Shown here in pieces: positions 14,701-25,512 of a DNA stretch of 64,000 nt (positions are counted from its first letter, which is position 1; every line of letters starts with the position of its first letter). Made by a program: the position numbers and the translations under genes. The stretch spans positions 18,240,501-18,304,500 of the forward strand of contig AP031351.1 in assembly GCA_037833965.1 (NCBI GenBank). The letters run 5' to 3'. The stretch is from Marchantia polymorpha subsp. ruderalis. Its lineage: Eukaryota; Streptophyta; Marchantiopsida; Marchantiales; Marchantiaceae. The notes below the pieces were generated by a model. The model searched no databases and had not been told where the DNA came from. It saw only the letters and a list, made by a program, of their open reading frames with translations.

Positions 14701-15340
14701 TCATATACATAGTTTATACTACTTCATAACCTTGAAACATTGGATCAAGATATAATAAACTAAAAATATTTGGTAGGATTTCAATTTTTTTATACCTAAA
14801 ATATTTATAATTAAATTGTACATGTGTTTGAAAATTAAATAGTATTTTTTAAAAAGATATATCTTATAGATATAAACAAAATATATTGTGTAAATAGATA
14901 GAGCTCAAAATATGTATGATAAACAAGATGATCTCAACATATAATACAATTTGTTCAACATTAGTCATAATATGAAAAACAAAAATTAAATCTCATTTCA
15001 AAATATTCACTACGATAAAATATTGAATGATCTCATAATCTTTGTTGGTAATTGTAAACTATTGAAAATGTACTCTTTGCTATTATCAATGTATAATGAT
15101 CTCATCATATGATTACTTTAATGTTTAATTTGAGCTATCAAACTTTTGAATATTGTAAAAGCTTAGAATTTATGTGTGAAAATATAAATCCACGTGACTC
15201 TTAAATAATATTCAATAAATGCTACATAATATATATTTTTTTCAAAGCAGAAAGAGTTTTTCAGTATCTTCAAATATGATTATGTGTTTACAAATAATTA
15301 AGATCTTTTAATCACCTGAAGTTACCTTAACTCTAATTAG
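11700..15340. other. AT-rich desert, no gene seen
   Basis: Very AT-rich with frequent stops in all frames. No coding domain, tRNA or structural RNA was recognised. By analogy with the adjoining ruins it is probably decayed retrotransposon sequence, but nothing in this stretch itself identifies a family. Confidence 0.6.
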
Positions 15341-15360
15341 TGATGCTTGGTAAAGTGTTA

Positions 15361-15470
15361 TTAAAAAGAGATCTTACGAAAGCTTTTGACAAACATAACT
15401 ATGAATACTTAATCAAGCTTAAAATCATTTATGTACACATCTTTTTAGTGACAAAGCGCGTAACTCTAGC
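15361..15470 (+). pseudogene. Possible non-LTR (LINE) reverse transcriptase fragment
   Basis: One short frame reads RDLTKAFDKHNYEYLIKL, which resembles the D-L-S-K-A-F-D block of non-LTR reverse transcriptases. It is about 36 codons long before a stop and no further RT motif was found around it. The match could be chance, given how AT-rich the region is. Confidence 0.3.
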
Positions 15471-15479
15471 TTGAACTAT

Positions 15480-18400
15480 GACTTTGAATGTGTATAGCTT
15501 GTGTTAATAAGTGTGTGAATGATTACAAATAATGTGTTTTTTTAAAAAAAATATTTTTTGAACAAACTAACATGAAAGTGTTGGAGTATTTTGAACTATT
15601 GTATTGACATTTGAGCTTATTTTAATTTAATGATAGGGTAAATATTTTAAGCTTTACGCAAGCAAGAAAATGAGATAGGATAAGAATTAGATCAATCACA
15701 TATTAAAGACAAGATAAGAGTATAATTTGTGAAAAAGTAAAATTTGTAGATCTATTCACAATTTATCTTGTTTATTGCAAAAGATCCAAGTATTGAAATT
15801 GCTATGTAACTGAGGTTTTGAGCATTGATAACAAGCTGTCATGCATTTTTTTCAAATATAACTCAAGGTATATTGTGAAAAGCAAAGACCATAAATGTGA
15901 GTTTTTTTGACATGTTTGAAATGTAGAATGAAAATTAAAATAAACCGTTAAAAAATAAGATTTATGCTCCTTAGTTTTTTAATTCTTGTATCATAAATTG
16001 CAAATGTTTAGTTGGGTTGGGTCTACAAGTTGGAATTGGAAAGATTTCAACGTTGAGAGTATTGAAAAACATCAAGTTCATCAAGCAGCAAGGATGCAAA
16101 AATTGCTTTAAAGCATTATAAGATATATATCTAATTATTGATTAATTAAAATAGTAAATTTATTACCTCTCATCGATAAAGCAAGTTTGAGATGTAATAT
16201 ATAATGAAAGATTAGGTTTAGTGAATATTGTGATGCAATTGAAGTCAAAAGATTGCAAAACTTTAAATGTGTGACTAAATAACTCAAATGTAACTTTGAG
16301 CATGACAAGCCAAAGCATAAAAACATCCTTGCATTGCATATAATGTAATATATGATTTTTTAAACACTTAAATTTTCAAACTAAAAAGAAAATAAATGTG
16401 GATAATATAATAAAATTAAAGTTTGCATAGCTTACAAATTATTATTATTTTTTACTTGATATAATTATGCTAATTGAAATTCAAAAATTAAAATTAAAAA
16501 ACCTGATTTTAACTAGGCGAATTGCAAATGGTGTTTTTTTAGAAAGATTTAATATATTATACTTGATACTTCATGTAAAGCAAAAAAGAAAAATGTTTAG
16601 ATTTAAAGTTTCAATCTTTGATAATTATTTTTTTGTCTTAAATCCTAAATCTGAGAGTTGTAACTTATATACTTTTGTAAAATTAGTGATGCATGAATTT
16701 TTTACACAAGTAAAAATAGACGTTTTAAATAAAAATAGCTCAAAATATTTTTTCAATTATTTAAAATATGTCATGAAGTGTAAAAAATATGAGTATGACA
16801 TTGTTATATACAATGCACATAATGAGCATTTGCTTTAGAAAAGACAAATCAAAGATAAAAATAAAATCTATAGAATTTTTAAGATTTTGATGTTTAAATC
16901 TTTTGCCTTCAACTACATTAAATAAAAATTGAAGTATTAAGCTATGAATGGATTTATATCACATTTGCAATCTTTGATAATGAAGTAAGGGGATAAAAGT
17001 GATAATTGCGTTATGTTAATTGACAATCTTGACCAATTGATTGTATAAGAAAAAATTGATATATATGCTTACACTATACTTCAAGCTAATCAGCATAAGG
17101 ATGAAAATTTTGATACAACAATTTAAAGTTGTTTTGAAAATTTTGTCATTGATCTATAGTGTAATCAAGTAAAGAAATTAGTTTGTTTTTTGTTATAACT
17201 CATTAACTGCATTTTATTTTTCACGATCATGTGTATTGTTTCATTGCAATAAGGATAAAAAAAAATACAAGTGTTTTTTTATACATGATTTTTATTCTAT
17301 TATGATGCCATAATTTTTAGTATCTTTATCAAATATAATAAAGATTTAAATATAATACAAGTTTGATCATGTACAAGAAATGAATTGGAAGAAATTATTT
17401 TTTTGATCCATATGTAGATACAAATTTACAATAGAAATCTTTAAAATGATATTATAGTTTGTTAAAAAGTAATTCTTTAAAAAAAACAAATTTTTATAAG
17501 TAAAATTGTCTTTCAAAGATCAAATATGATTATAGTTGTCTAAACAATGTGAATCAACAACTTGATTCCAACATGGATGAGTTGCAAACAATGATTAAGA
17601 TAACAAGTATGCAACACAATACAAATGACAATGATGTGTAGATTTTAGATCGTGCTTGTTATAATTACAGGAAAATTATTCAAAAACACTTTTATACTTT
17701 ATAAAAATAAAAAATATATAGTTTTTTTATAAATATCTATCATTTTTAAAAAATTTGAATTATTTGATCGGTTTTATTATTGTAATGTTTAAGTAAATCA
17801 AACTTACGTTCATTCAAGTCAGAATTATATATGATACAAAAAGATCTTTAAATACTTAGATTAGATCTAAAAGTATTGAAGTGAAGCTCTTAAATGAAAA
17901 TGCTTGAGATTGAAACTTGTAACAATCTTATGTTAAAAAATCCAAGTATAATATAAATATATACATATATGCTAAATTCAAAATATTATTTGATAAAGTC
18001 AACAACATCAAATCTTGAATTGTAATAACTCATATGTAACATTGTATATAAGATTAAATGTCTTATACATACTTGATAGTTTTTGGCAATAGAAATTTGT
18101 GACAAAGTATAGTAAAAGTTGAATTAGACTTGTGTGAACATAAGATTATGAATAAGTACAATTTTAAAACGTCTAATGTTTAGCATAAGACGTTTTTCAA
18201 TTGTTGTTTTAAAGCCTTGAATACTATATTTATCAAATGATGTTTGGAGTTCATCTTCAAAACTTTCACTTTCTAGAAAGCTAAATTATAGATAATTGAT
18301 TACTTATAAGTAAAAAGTTGTAGTACTTTATTCTATCACATAAAGATCTAAATTTAAAATAAATTGTTAATTAAATTTTTAAAAAATGGATAAAAGTTGG

Positions 18401-19490
18401 ACATAAAAAAATATTTAAATATACATAATAGAGTCAGTTATAATTGTAAAGATTTTGAAAGTAATTGCAAAATTTAGGTCATTTCATCACAATTATTTTC
18501 TTCAACTGAATATTGAATCTAAAACTCTCAACCAAATAATGTGTGAGAGATAACCTTTATGCTTAGTCAATGTAATTTTGTCATATGAATCTCCGTTGAA
18601 ATTATCAATACTGCAATGTATATGATAAAAGAATACTTTATAATGTAATTTATTTTCTTTACTTAGTTCAATGGAGACTTATACAAATGATTGATTAGTG
18701 TTTTTTATATCACGGCTTATACTTTCATACCTATATATGAAGTAGAATATTAAATCCAATAAGTGAATTTTTTCATTTTTTAACATAAATTAGTTTAATA
18801 ATAAAGCATAGATTGTCTATAAATAAAGTAGAATATTACATCTAATAAGTGTAATTTTTTCTCATTTTTAACATATACTAGTTTTATAAAGGATTATAGA
18901 CTATGCTATACCATATAATCTTAGATGAATGTTAGTTTAGATTTTTTCTATTGATGTATTTGGACCGCTGTTAGTAAAAATTATTAAACAAAATTCTCAA
19001 AAATTATAATAAAATCAATAAATATGTTTGAATAAAAAAATGTTATTATAGATTGTATATTATGACACAAAGAACAAGTACCATACATATTTTATAAATT
19101 TTTTTAAAATAAGAAATTTAAAAAATTTATCATTGATGATACCCAAATGATTACATCAAATGATAAATATCAGTCAAAATTTCTTACTAAGATATTATCA
19201 AATTGAACTAGTTGGACTTACATATATATGTAATATGAATTGAATTATATTCTTTTAAATGTCATGATATTGAAACTAAGTATGATGATGACAATCCAAA
19301 TTTTTTGGTAAACAAATACTTTGTCACTATAAAGAAGTTAAAATCTCTATCAACAAGCTTGAATGAAATAATGCTATAAAAGTTATGATGAATTTTTTTT
19401 GTTGATAATAAAACATAGGAAATAATAAGATTATATAAAATCATATTTTTGGATAAAAAATTAATAATAATTTGTAAAATTTTCTAAATT
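15480..19490. other. AT-rich decayed region, probably upstream part of a Copia element
   Basis: No intact gene. The 123-codon open frame at 16467-16838 is Lys/Asn/Phe-rich with no domain and is likely a chance AT-rich frame. Around 18945-18975 the plus strand reads IDVFGPL, faintly like the integrase D-x-C-G-P-L block, in the right order before the reverse transcriptase at 19.5 kb. A direct tandem repeat lies at 18741-18912. Confidence 0.4.
18741..18912. repeat. Two-copy tandem repeat, period 86 bp
   Basis: The motif AGTAGAATATTA-ATC-AATAAGTG followed by a T-rich run and TTTAACATA occurs at 18741 and again at 18827, with a few substitutions. It is non-coding and lies within the decayed Copia region. 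Confidence 0.7.
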
Positions 19491-19494
19491 ATAA

Positions 19495-20045
19495 TAAGAA
19501 ACAAATTTTCAAAGTTAGATTGAAAGTTGAAGGTTTACATAAGACAAAAAATGTAGACTTGTAAATGTAAATTGTAGAAAAACAGTCTTCATTTATAACC
19601 ATGTAGGCTACAAATGATTCATTTTTATAGTTATTGCGATATTTATTTTGATTATGAATGAGATGTATGTAGTTATGACATTTTTCACGGATTTAAAATA
19701 TAACAATATACACAAGAGAACTCGTTGATTTTAGTCATGAAAACTTAGTTTATAGTTTAGTAAATTTATTACATGAATTGAATCACACTCTTATACAATG
19801 CATAGCGAGGTTTCATGAATTTATAAAAGCACTAGGGTTTTCAAAAGTACTGTGTAATTCTTAATGTGTACATGCATATAGTTGAAAGAGATGAATAATA
19901 AGATTTTAATTTTAGTATAGAATTATCTATGTGAATGATTATGTCACTTTGGTAAAACAATCAATCCAATGCCAACAAATGCAATATCAACTAAAGTATA
20001 TCTTCAAAATAAAGTATGTGTAAAATTTCTAGAGTCTATTATGAA
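19495..20045 (+). pseudogene. Decayed Copia (Ty1) reverse transcriptase
   Basis: The characteristic blocks of plant Copia RT occur in order on the plus strand, in shifting frames with many stops. They are FKVRLKVEGLHKTKNVD near 19511 (family Y-K-A-R-L-V-A-K-G), YVVMTFFTDLKYNNIHK near 19665 (D-V-K-T-A-F-L-x-G-D-L), YSLVNLLHELNH followed by RFHEFIKALGFSK near 19750-19850 (Y-x-L-x-K-x-L-Y-G-L-K-Q and the following helix), and YVNDYVTLV near 19925 (Y-V-D-D-x-L). Most differences from the consensus are changes toward A or T. It cannot be functional. Confidence 0.75.
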
Positions 20046-20555
20046 TGAATGTTTATAGGATTTTGAAAAATTAAATCCATGTTTGAGTTTTTCAAAGTTC
20101 ATATATAGAACTAACAAAAGTGAAATAATGAAACACAGAAGACAAGTACATATATATGAAATCATCAAAATAAATCACAAAAAAAGCAAAAAAAAGATGT
20201 ACAAGGTTCATTCTAAGTCATGGTTACGTTCACAAAAAAATCCCAATCAAATAATAATGAAGTTCTTGGAGTCAAAATAACGAATGTCAACGTTGAGTTA
20301 TATAAGTTGACAACTAATCCTTGCAATTAAGTAGAAGTTACTCAAAACCCGAATTAATTTTAAATAAATTTCCTTTAATTCATGTTGAAGGAAGTGTAAT
20401 ATCCACAACCTATAAAATTATTCTGCAAATTTTTTTAAAAATAAGCATAACAAAAGATCAAATTTTACTATAATTATTAGGGTTAACTATAATTAAGCCG
20501 TAGCCAAAATAATGTAGAGTAATAATATAAAGTAGTAACTAAAATCTTAATAAAT
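20046..20555. other. AT-rich remnant, no recognisable feature
   Basis: This continues the Copia ruin. The 65-codon lysine-rich frame at 20083-20280 has no recognisable domain. A change of element must occur here, because the RNase H fragment that follows reads on the opposite strand. Confidence 0.4.
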
Positions 20556-20751
20556 TTTATCTGCGCTCTTCATGCAAAACGTGCACAATGTTATTTAAAA
20601 ACATTCAATTGAATAATTTTGATCAATGGATTAACTGGATTGAAATTACGTGTTACCTTGACTACCTCATTGTTTCTATAAGATAACGCATGTAGAATAA
20701 ATTATATATGATGTCGATGTGATTCATTATGCTCTCCATCATTTGATATGA
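20556..20751 (-). pseudogene. Decayed Copia RNase H, C-terminal fragment (left of the inserted element)
   Basis: On the minus strand the frame reads TLASYQMMESIMNHIDIIYNLF then YMRYLIE, resembling the block K-H-I-D-I-R-Y-H-F-I-R-E near the end of Copia pol. Stops follow. It is the continuation of the fragment at 21731-22010: both sides stay in the same frame across the 970-bp element, and both contain the duplicated target codons for T-L-A. Confidence 0.6.
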
Positions 20752-20760
20752 AGCTAGTGT
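20752..20760. repeat. Target-site duplication, left copy (AGCTAGTGT)
   Basis: Nine bases, identical to 21731-21739, directly outside the inverted repeats of the 970-bp element. A 9-bp duplication is typical of Mutator-like transposons. An 8-bp reading (GCTAGTGT) would suit hAT elements. Confidence 0.75.
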
Positions 20761-21730
20761 AGACCTCATAAATAGTGACATATGCCACTTTTGCCACTAT
20801 TAACTTAAAAGTGACATCTCACTGTTCTTAAAAGTGGCATATATGATATTTTGTATTGAATGTGCGAGCACTCCACAGAATTGACGCAGATTGGCGAATC
20901 GGATCGTAGTGTACTCTTTTGTTGACGAGATGACATCCCAAGCATCGATGAAGAAAGTCTTCTTGTCGTGGCCGTCAAAAATCTTATTGATTGCAGCATC
21001 ATTCTAGGCAGCATAGACCAGCTACTTGTTGTCAAATATGGGGCAAAAAAGCTTGAGAGCGTTAGCCTTTGAGATCAGTTAGCTATCTTCATTATACTCG
21101 TTAAGTTCAGGCTTGAAGAAAAAATTGCAAATTAACTTGTCGACAATCGCGACATTGCGAATATCAAATTTGGTGGTGTCAACATATGCATGAATTTCCG
21201 ATCGCTGCTTCTAGTCGAAGAAATTCTGCTTCTATTTGGTACTAAGCATCTTGTAATTCAACCAATCTTGCGTGTGCACTATTTCCAGGTGCTTCCGGTA
21301 CAATTTCGGGCGAAATGGTGAACAAAAGAAATGGACGTTTGCGGTGCGTTTGCGCTTGACGTCGAGTTCCTTGCGAGTCTCCCTGACATTAAAATACAAA
21401 AATTGCATTGAACGGCAATCACATTATTTCCATCAGTGTTTTTTTCCACAATTTTCAAGCCGAATTCAAGCTCGTGGCCATAACCAAAGGGCGTATGACG
21501 CTTCATTAGTAGTTGCAGAACGTAATGAAGTGGTGAGGCAGAATGCTAGAGGGTTAGCTATATTCAAAAACGCAGTGTGTGGATTTTAGACATTAGCGTT
21601 CGTGGTCATATAGACCTTCAACTGATGAACTAAGACTTAAATGACTTAAAGTTAACCAGTGACATTTTGGCATTATTAGTAGTGGCAAAAGTGTCATTTA
21701 TTTTTAGAAAGCCAATATTTATGAGTTCTG
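20761..21730 (-). mobile_element. 970-bp terminal-inverted-repeat DNA element with 9-bp TSD, carrying a zinc-finger coding fragment
   Basis: The ends are imperfect inverted repeats. The left starts AGACCTCATAAATAGTG and the right, reverse-complemented, starts CAGAACTCATAAATATTG. Both then contain CACTTTTGCCACTA and an AAAA(G)TG-like block. The flanks carry the 9-bp direct repeat AGCTAGTGT. The inside is richer in GC than the surroundings and codes, on the minus strand, for a broken BED/C2H2-type protein. No transposase catalytic domain is visible, so the element is probably non-autonomous or truncated. It was inserted into an already present Copia RNase H sequence. Mutator-like is inferred from TSD length only. 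Confidence 0.7.
20805..21506 (-). pseudogene. BED/C2H2-like zinc-finger protein fragment inside the TIR element
   Basis: The reading begins MKRHTPFGYGHELEFGLKIV, passes CNFC, shifts frame by one base near 21400, and continues KRKRTANV, SPFRPKLYRKHLEIVHTQDW, then FDIRNVAIVDKLICNFFF and NDAAINKIFDGHD. CNFC with HLEIVH gives a C-x2-C / H-x4-H zinc site. Five in-frame stops (four TAG, one TAA) all fall where Gln codons would fit. From memory, this order of motifs is common in an abundant repeated protein family of oomycetes such as Phytophthora; I could not check this. No nuclease domain is visible. Confidence 0.55.
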
Positions 21731-21739
21731 AGCTAGTGT
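21731..21739. repeat. Target-site duplication, right copy (AGCTAGTGT)
   Basis: Identical to 20752-20760. It is also coding sequence (minus strand T-L-A codons) of the interrupted Copia fragment. Confidence 0.75.
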
Positions 21740-22010
21740 TAAAGTCTTACTCAATTTCACCTTAGTGATAAGCTTATTTAATTTTATAGCTTGCTTTTCT
21801 GCTTCTACTGTCGATACATACTTAGCTCTACTTGTAGATTAAGTTATGTAATTCTGCGAGTTAGATATTCAATTGATGCTTCAATGTAACAATTTATAGT
21901 TTATTAGAACTAAAATAAAAGTTACTCAAGACGAAGTTATAATTACTTTAGAATGAATTAGTTATAATTGCCATTTCTGCAATCATTGTGTTTGGTAAAT
22001 AGAGAGTAAA
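21731..22010 (-). pseudogene. Decayed Copia RNase H, N-terminal fragment (right of the inserted element)
   Basis: The minus strand reads SRAKYVSTVEAEKQAIKLNKLI near 21790-21850, corresponding to the S-S-T-E-A-E-Y-x-A-x-x-E-A-x-K-E-A-I-W-L block of Copia RNase H. Upstream sequence (higher coordinates) is too decayed to align. It is on the opposite strand to the reverse transcriptase at 19.5 kb, so it belongs to another copy. Confidence 0.6.
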
Positions 22011-23560
22011 ACGTCACGTCAATAATATCTTTGCTTGGTAGGTAAAAATTGAGTGTGTTAGTTAAGAGCATCATGTCATCGATTTATATGATTGTTAGTG
22101 TAATCCACCATGCCATATATAAACTAGAAGTGGAATAAATGATAGAGATGAGATTTTATATCTTTGTATTTGTTGATATATTCTATATGAGAGAAATTAG
22201 AACTATTGTTGTTATCTTTTATCTTCAGAGTTTATGTTTTCATCTTCAAGTAAGATAACTCTTTAAATCCTAGTGTTAAAATTATTCATAATCATTGTGT
22301 AAACATCAGGATAATACACACTTCATTAAAAATTTAGTGATTTTATGAATTCATCAAATTGCGTATTACACTGTCTAGTAGTGTGCTTAAATCTTTAAAG
22401 TGATTTTAACAATCTACAAACCAACTTTTACTTATCTTTCACCTGAAAGTTACTTGATTATCTCATGTAAATTTTTTCCTGTAAAGATCCATAGAAAAAT
22501 AGCGAACTATGTACATGTGATCTATAATACGACTAAATATCTCAACCAGTGCACATAACCGACAAATTGTAAGAATTATCCAAATATTAGACTTTACGCA
22601 AATAGTCGTGATTGCCCAAATGTTCCCGACATATCTACAACTGTACGGCCGGCCAACGACAATTTGCGTGATATATTTTTTGCATTTGCTACAAGTAAAA
22701 ATTTTCATAAAATCTCATCTCATATCTTCATCTCAATCTCATCTCATGTCTTTGCTCGGCTACTCCAAGGCTTATACATTATTTTGAATAATTCAAATTC
22801 ATAATCTCACAAAGAAGTTAACTTAGTGATGATTCTAACTATCTAAATATTGTTATCATTCCGATATGATATTCATAGTTTGTGTTTTTAAAGCATCTAT
22901 CGTAATTAACTTTCTTAAATAAAGATCATATTCAATTTCTAGTATTCTTTCTCTGTCTACAATAAATTATGATTCTATTTATTAATGAATGACGGAATTA
23001 ATGAACATGAAAAAGATGCATATGTATTATTTTAACAATTTAAATTATGATATTTAAAAACTGCTTTATTCTAAACTTCTTGTGAAAACAATATATAAGC
23101 AAAATTTATATTGCAGATTGATTGCATTCTTATTACAATTTGAAAAAAAATCTCTTTTTTATTCATATATAAATATTTAGTATATAAAATAATATATGTA
23201 CTTTATTCTTAAATCTATGAATTATGTCTCAAACCTGAAGCATTCCTTCTTATGTAAGTATATATACATACATAAAGAAATCAAATTTGTTTCTTGTTAA
23301 ATGTAAAATGTTTATATATAGTCTTACTTGGAAATCGTAAATATTTACTGCTGAAAAATTTCAACATGGTGCAATGTTGACACTGCAGTGAAGGAAAGCC
23401 AATTGGTATCTTCCGAAGTTGCTCATGACAATATACCATCGCATTTGTAATTATACCTATATTCACTGATATTACATACAACTGGAGGTTGCTCATGACA
23501 GATATACCACCTTCCGAACTATGGATCCTACCTTTAATCACCTAGAAAATATAGACCCCC
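22010..23560. other. AT-rich non-coding region
   Basis: No gene recognised. The stretch 22080-22290 looks LTR-like in composition but lacks demonstrable ends or a second copy. A short direct repeat, TTGCTCATGACA followed closely by ATATACCA, occurs near 23419 and again near 23489. Confidence 0.4.
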
Positions 23561-25512
23561 GTGAATCATGCGTGTTTACTCCAATTTAGAGAAGAATGAT
23601 AAAGGAAGAGGCCAGTGCACTTCACATTTCCTTCCGTTTGTGCTCATGGTCTTCTCTTCCCTAGTTATGCATCCCTAATTCCAGTCACCCACTCTTCGAC
23701 AACCTTATCTACCATTGCTGAGTGATGTGATTTGTTCGCCTACTAGTATATTTTACAGACCCTAAGGCTAGCATTAGATAGTGGCATAAGAAATAAAAAA
23801 TGGAGTGGATCTTGGGTTCCACAAACCTTCTGTGTACTCTGCAGGAAACGGCGATGTTAGTAACCATGTAATACAGATCTGCGCATTGTGATCGTTAACT
23901 TCATGCTCCGCTCTTGTATTTATTTCTGTGTATCTATTCGCGAAAGCTTCTCCGCTCCAAGTCCATCAACGCCATCGGTAAAGAATCATTTTCTACAGAA
24001 ATTTATTTCGGCCTTGTTTTTATTTCAAATTTCAAGTCTCTAGTGTCAGTCCAACGAAGCCTATTTGTAGACATTATGCAATCATGTTAAAAATCAGTAA
24101 ATAGAAGATACCTTGATGCTGTCATAGGATCACCCAATGAACATGTGTTCCAAGTTAATGTCTCCAAGGTACAATATGCTTCGTTCCTCAAGGTATTGGC
24201 ATATAGACCTACCTCCCATGGTGGCCAAGTCTGTGCAAAGTCAGTGATATCGATTGCCCGAAACTGTGCCTGGCAATCAGTGTCTGCCTCGGAGCCTCAT
24301 TGTACGATCACACACTTCGCATTGACAGACTGTAAATGATCCCTCAATAATCTGATGGTAGACGTCACTTTTACGAGGTAAAAGCCACAAGTCAGCATTT
24401 TAACTGTGATCCACACCTTCCATAAATCACTTCCATAAATCACTTGAGAGATACTCGGCCCGAACGCAGAACACGTACAAACTTTGCTGAAAGCAAGCCA
24501 TAGTCACAGCTTACGACGGGAGGGAGGACGTAAGGAGAAATTTAAAACAGCAGTGAGCAATCAGCTGAAAGCGAGATACACATCTTTACATTACGCTTGA
24601 TAAGGCGTGCGATTAATTTACAAACCCGATGTACAGATCAGGCAGGAGAAATGTGCAGAAAACCTGTGAAATTTCCTAGTAGCAGGTGGATGAACATCTC
24701 CCACAAGGCATCCTTCGCTCAAACTAGTTCTTTCGGCCGCAAAGCTCACGCTTAAAGGAAAAATCTGACCCTTGTTGTCACTGAACTCGTCGGCTTCATG
24801 GATGTACGCTTATACCAAGATTTATCTATCCACTACACCTAACCAACCCTTCCAACTAGACCTAGATATATAAATGACTTCAGTGAGGACAGGAGTGTGC
24901 AAGGCCTAAAAAACAAACGTTTCTTCCAGACTGCGCCAAGCTCAACGAAATGTGGCATGAGAATTCACTCGGATACACATGCGCTCAAACAAGACGTTGA
25001 ATTCCGGCGATAAAGCGGGAGACAGGGTACGTTTCACGAAGATCGAAACCTCCCAATCACCTAAGGGGTATCAAAACTAGGGTTTGCCACACATCCACTC
25101 GCTTAACATAGCACATGCATGAGACACACTCTGTACGACCTAGACATTTAATAGAGCAAGATGACCGGAAGACTCACGCCTGAAGTTTTACCCCGCATGT
25201 GGAGAACTAAGAAACAGGGCGAGCTGGATTTATGGACTGAACCATGAAGAGCGTACAGAAGCAGAAACAGGGAGAAAAGATGTACGCTCGAAGCAGTTGC
25301 GACCGATTGTGGGAAATCAAGACCGGATTTTCAGGCGGAGTTTGGTGACAGGGACGTCCTGGTGGAAACTCAAGAAGTAACAACTACTAATGATCCCAAG
25401 CGCAACTGGAAAAACGCATCAAAAGGAATCTTCGAAGAATCGGTCCAGAGTACGGCGTCAACCCAAGAACCACTCAGGGCCTCAACAGACTCCATCCTCG
25501 AAGTGGGATCGT
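23560..25512. other. Intergenic region and probable 3' UTR of the small membrane-protein gene
   Basis: Base composition returns to ordinary values from about 23,600. No open frame with a recognisable domain is present. The part nearest 25,512 should contain the 3' UTR of the minus-strand gene. A 13-bp unit (CCATAAATCACTT) is repeated twice near 24419-24445. Confidence 0.4.

Noticed and set aside
16467-16838. 123-codon Lys/Asn/Phe frame
   Set aside because: This composition is expected by chance in AT-rich DNA, and no gag or pol motif is visible.
22080-22290. LTR-like stretch with TATATAA and TATCTTCAGAG-type ends
   Set aside because: No second copy, no target duplication and no clear TG...CA ends could be found.
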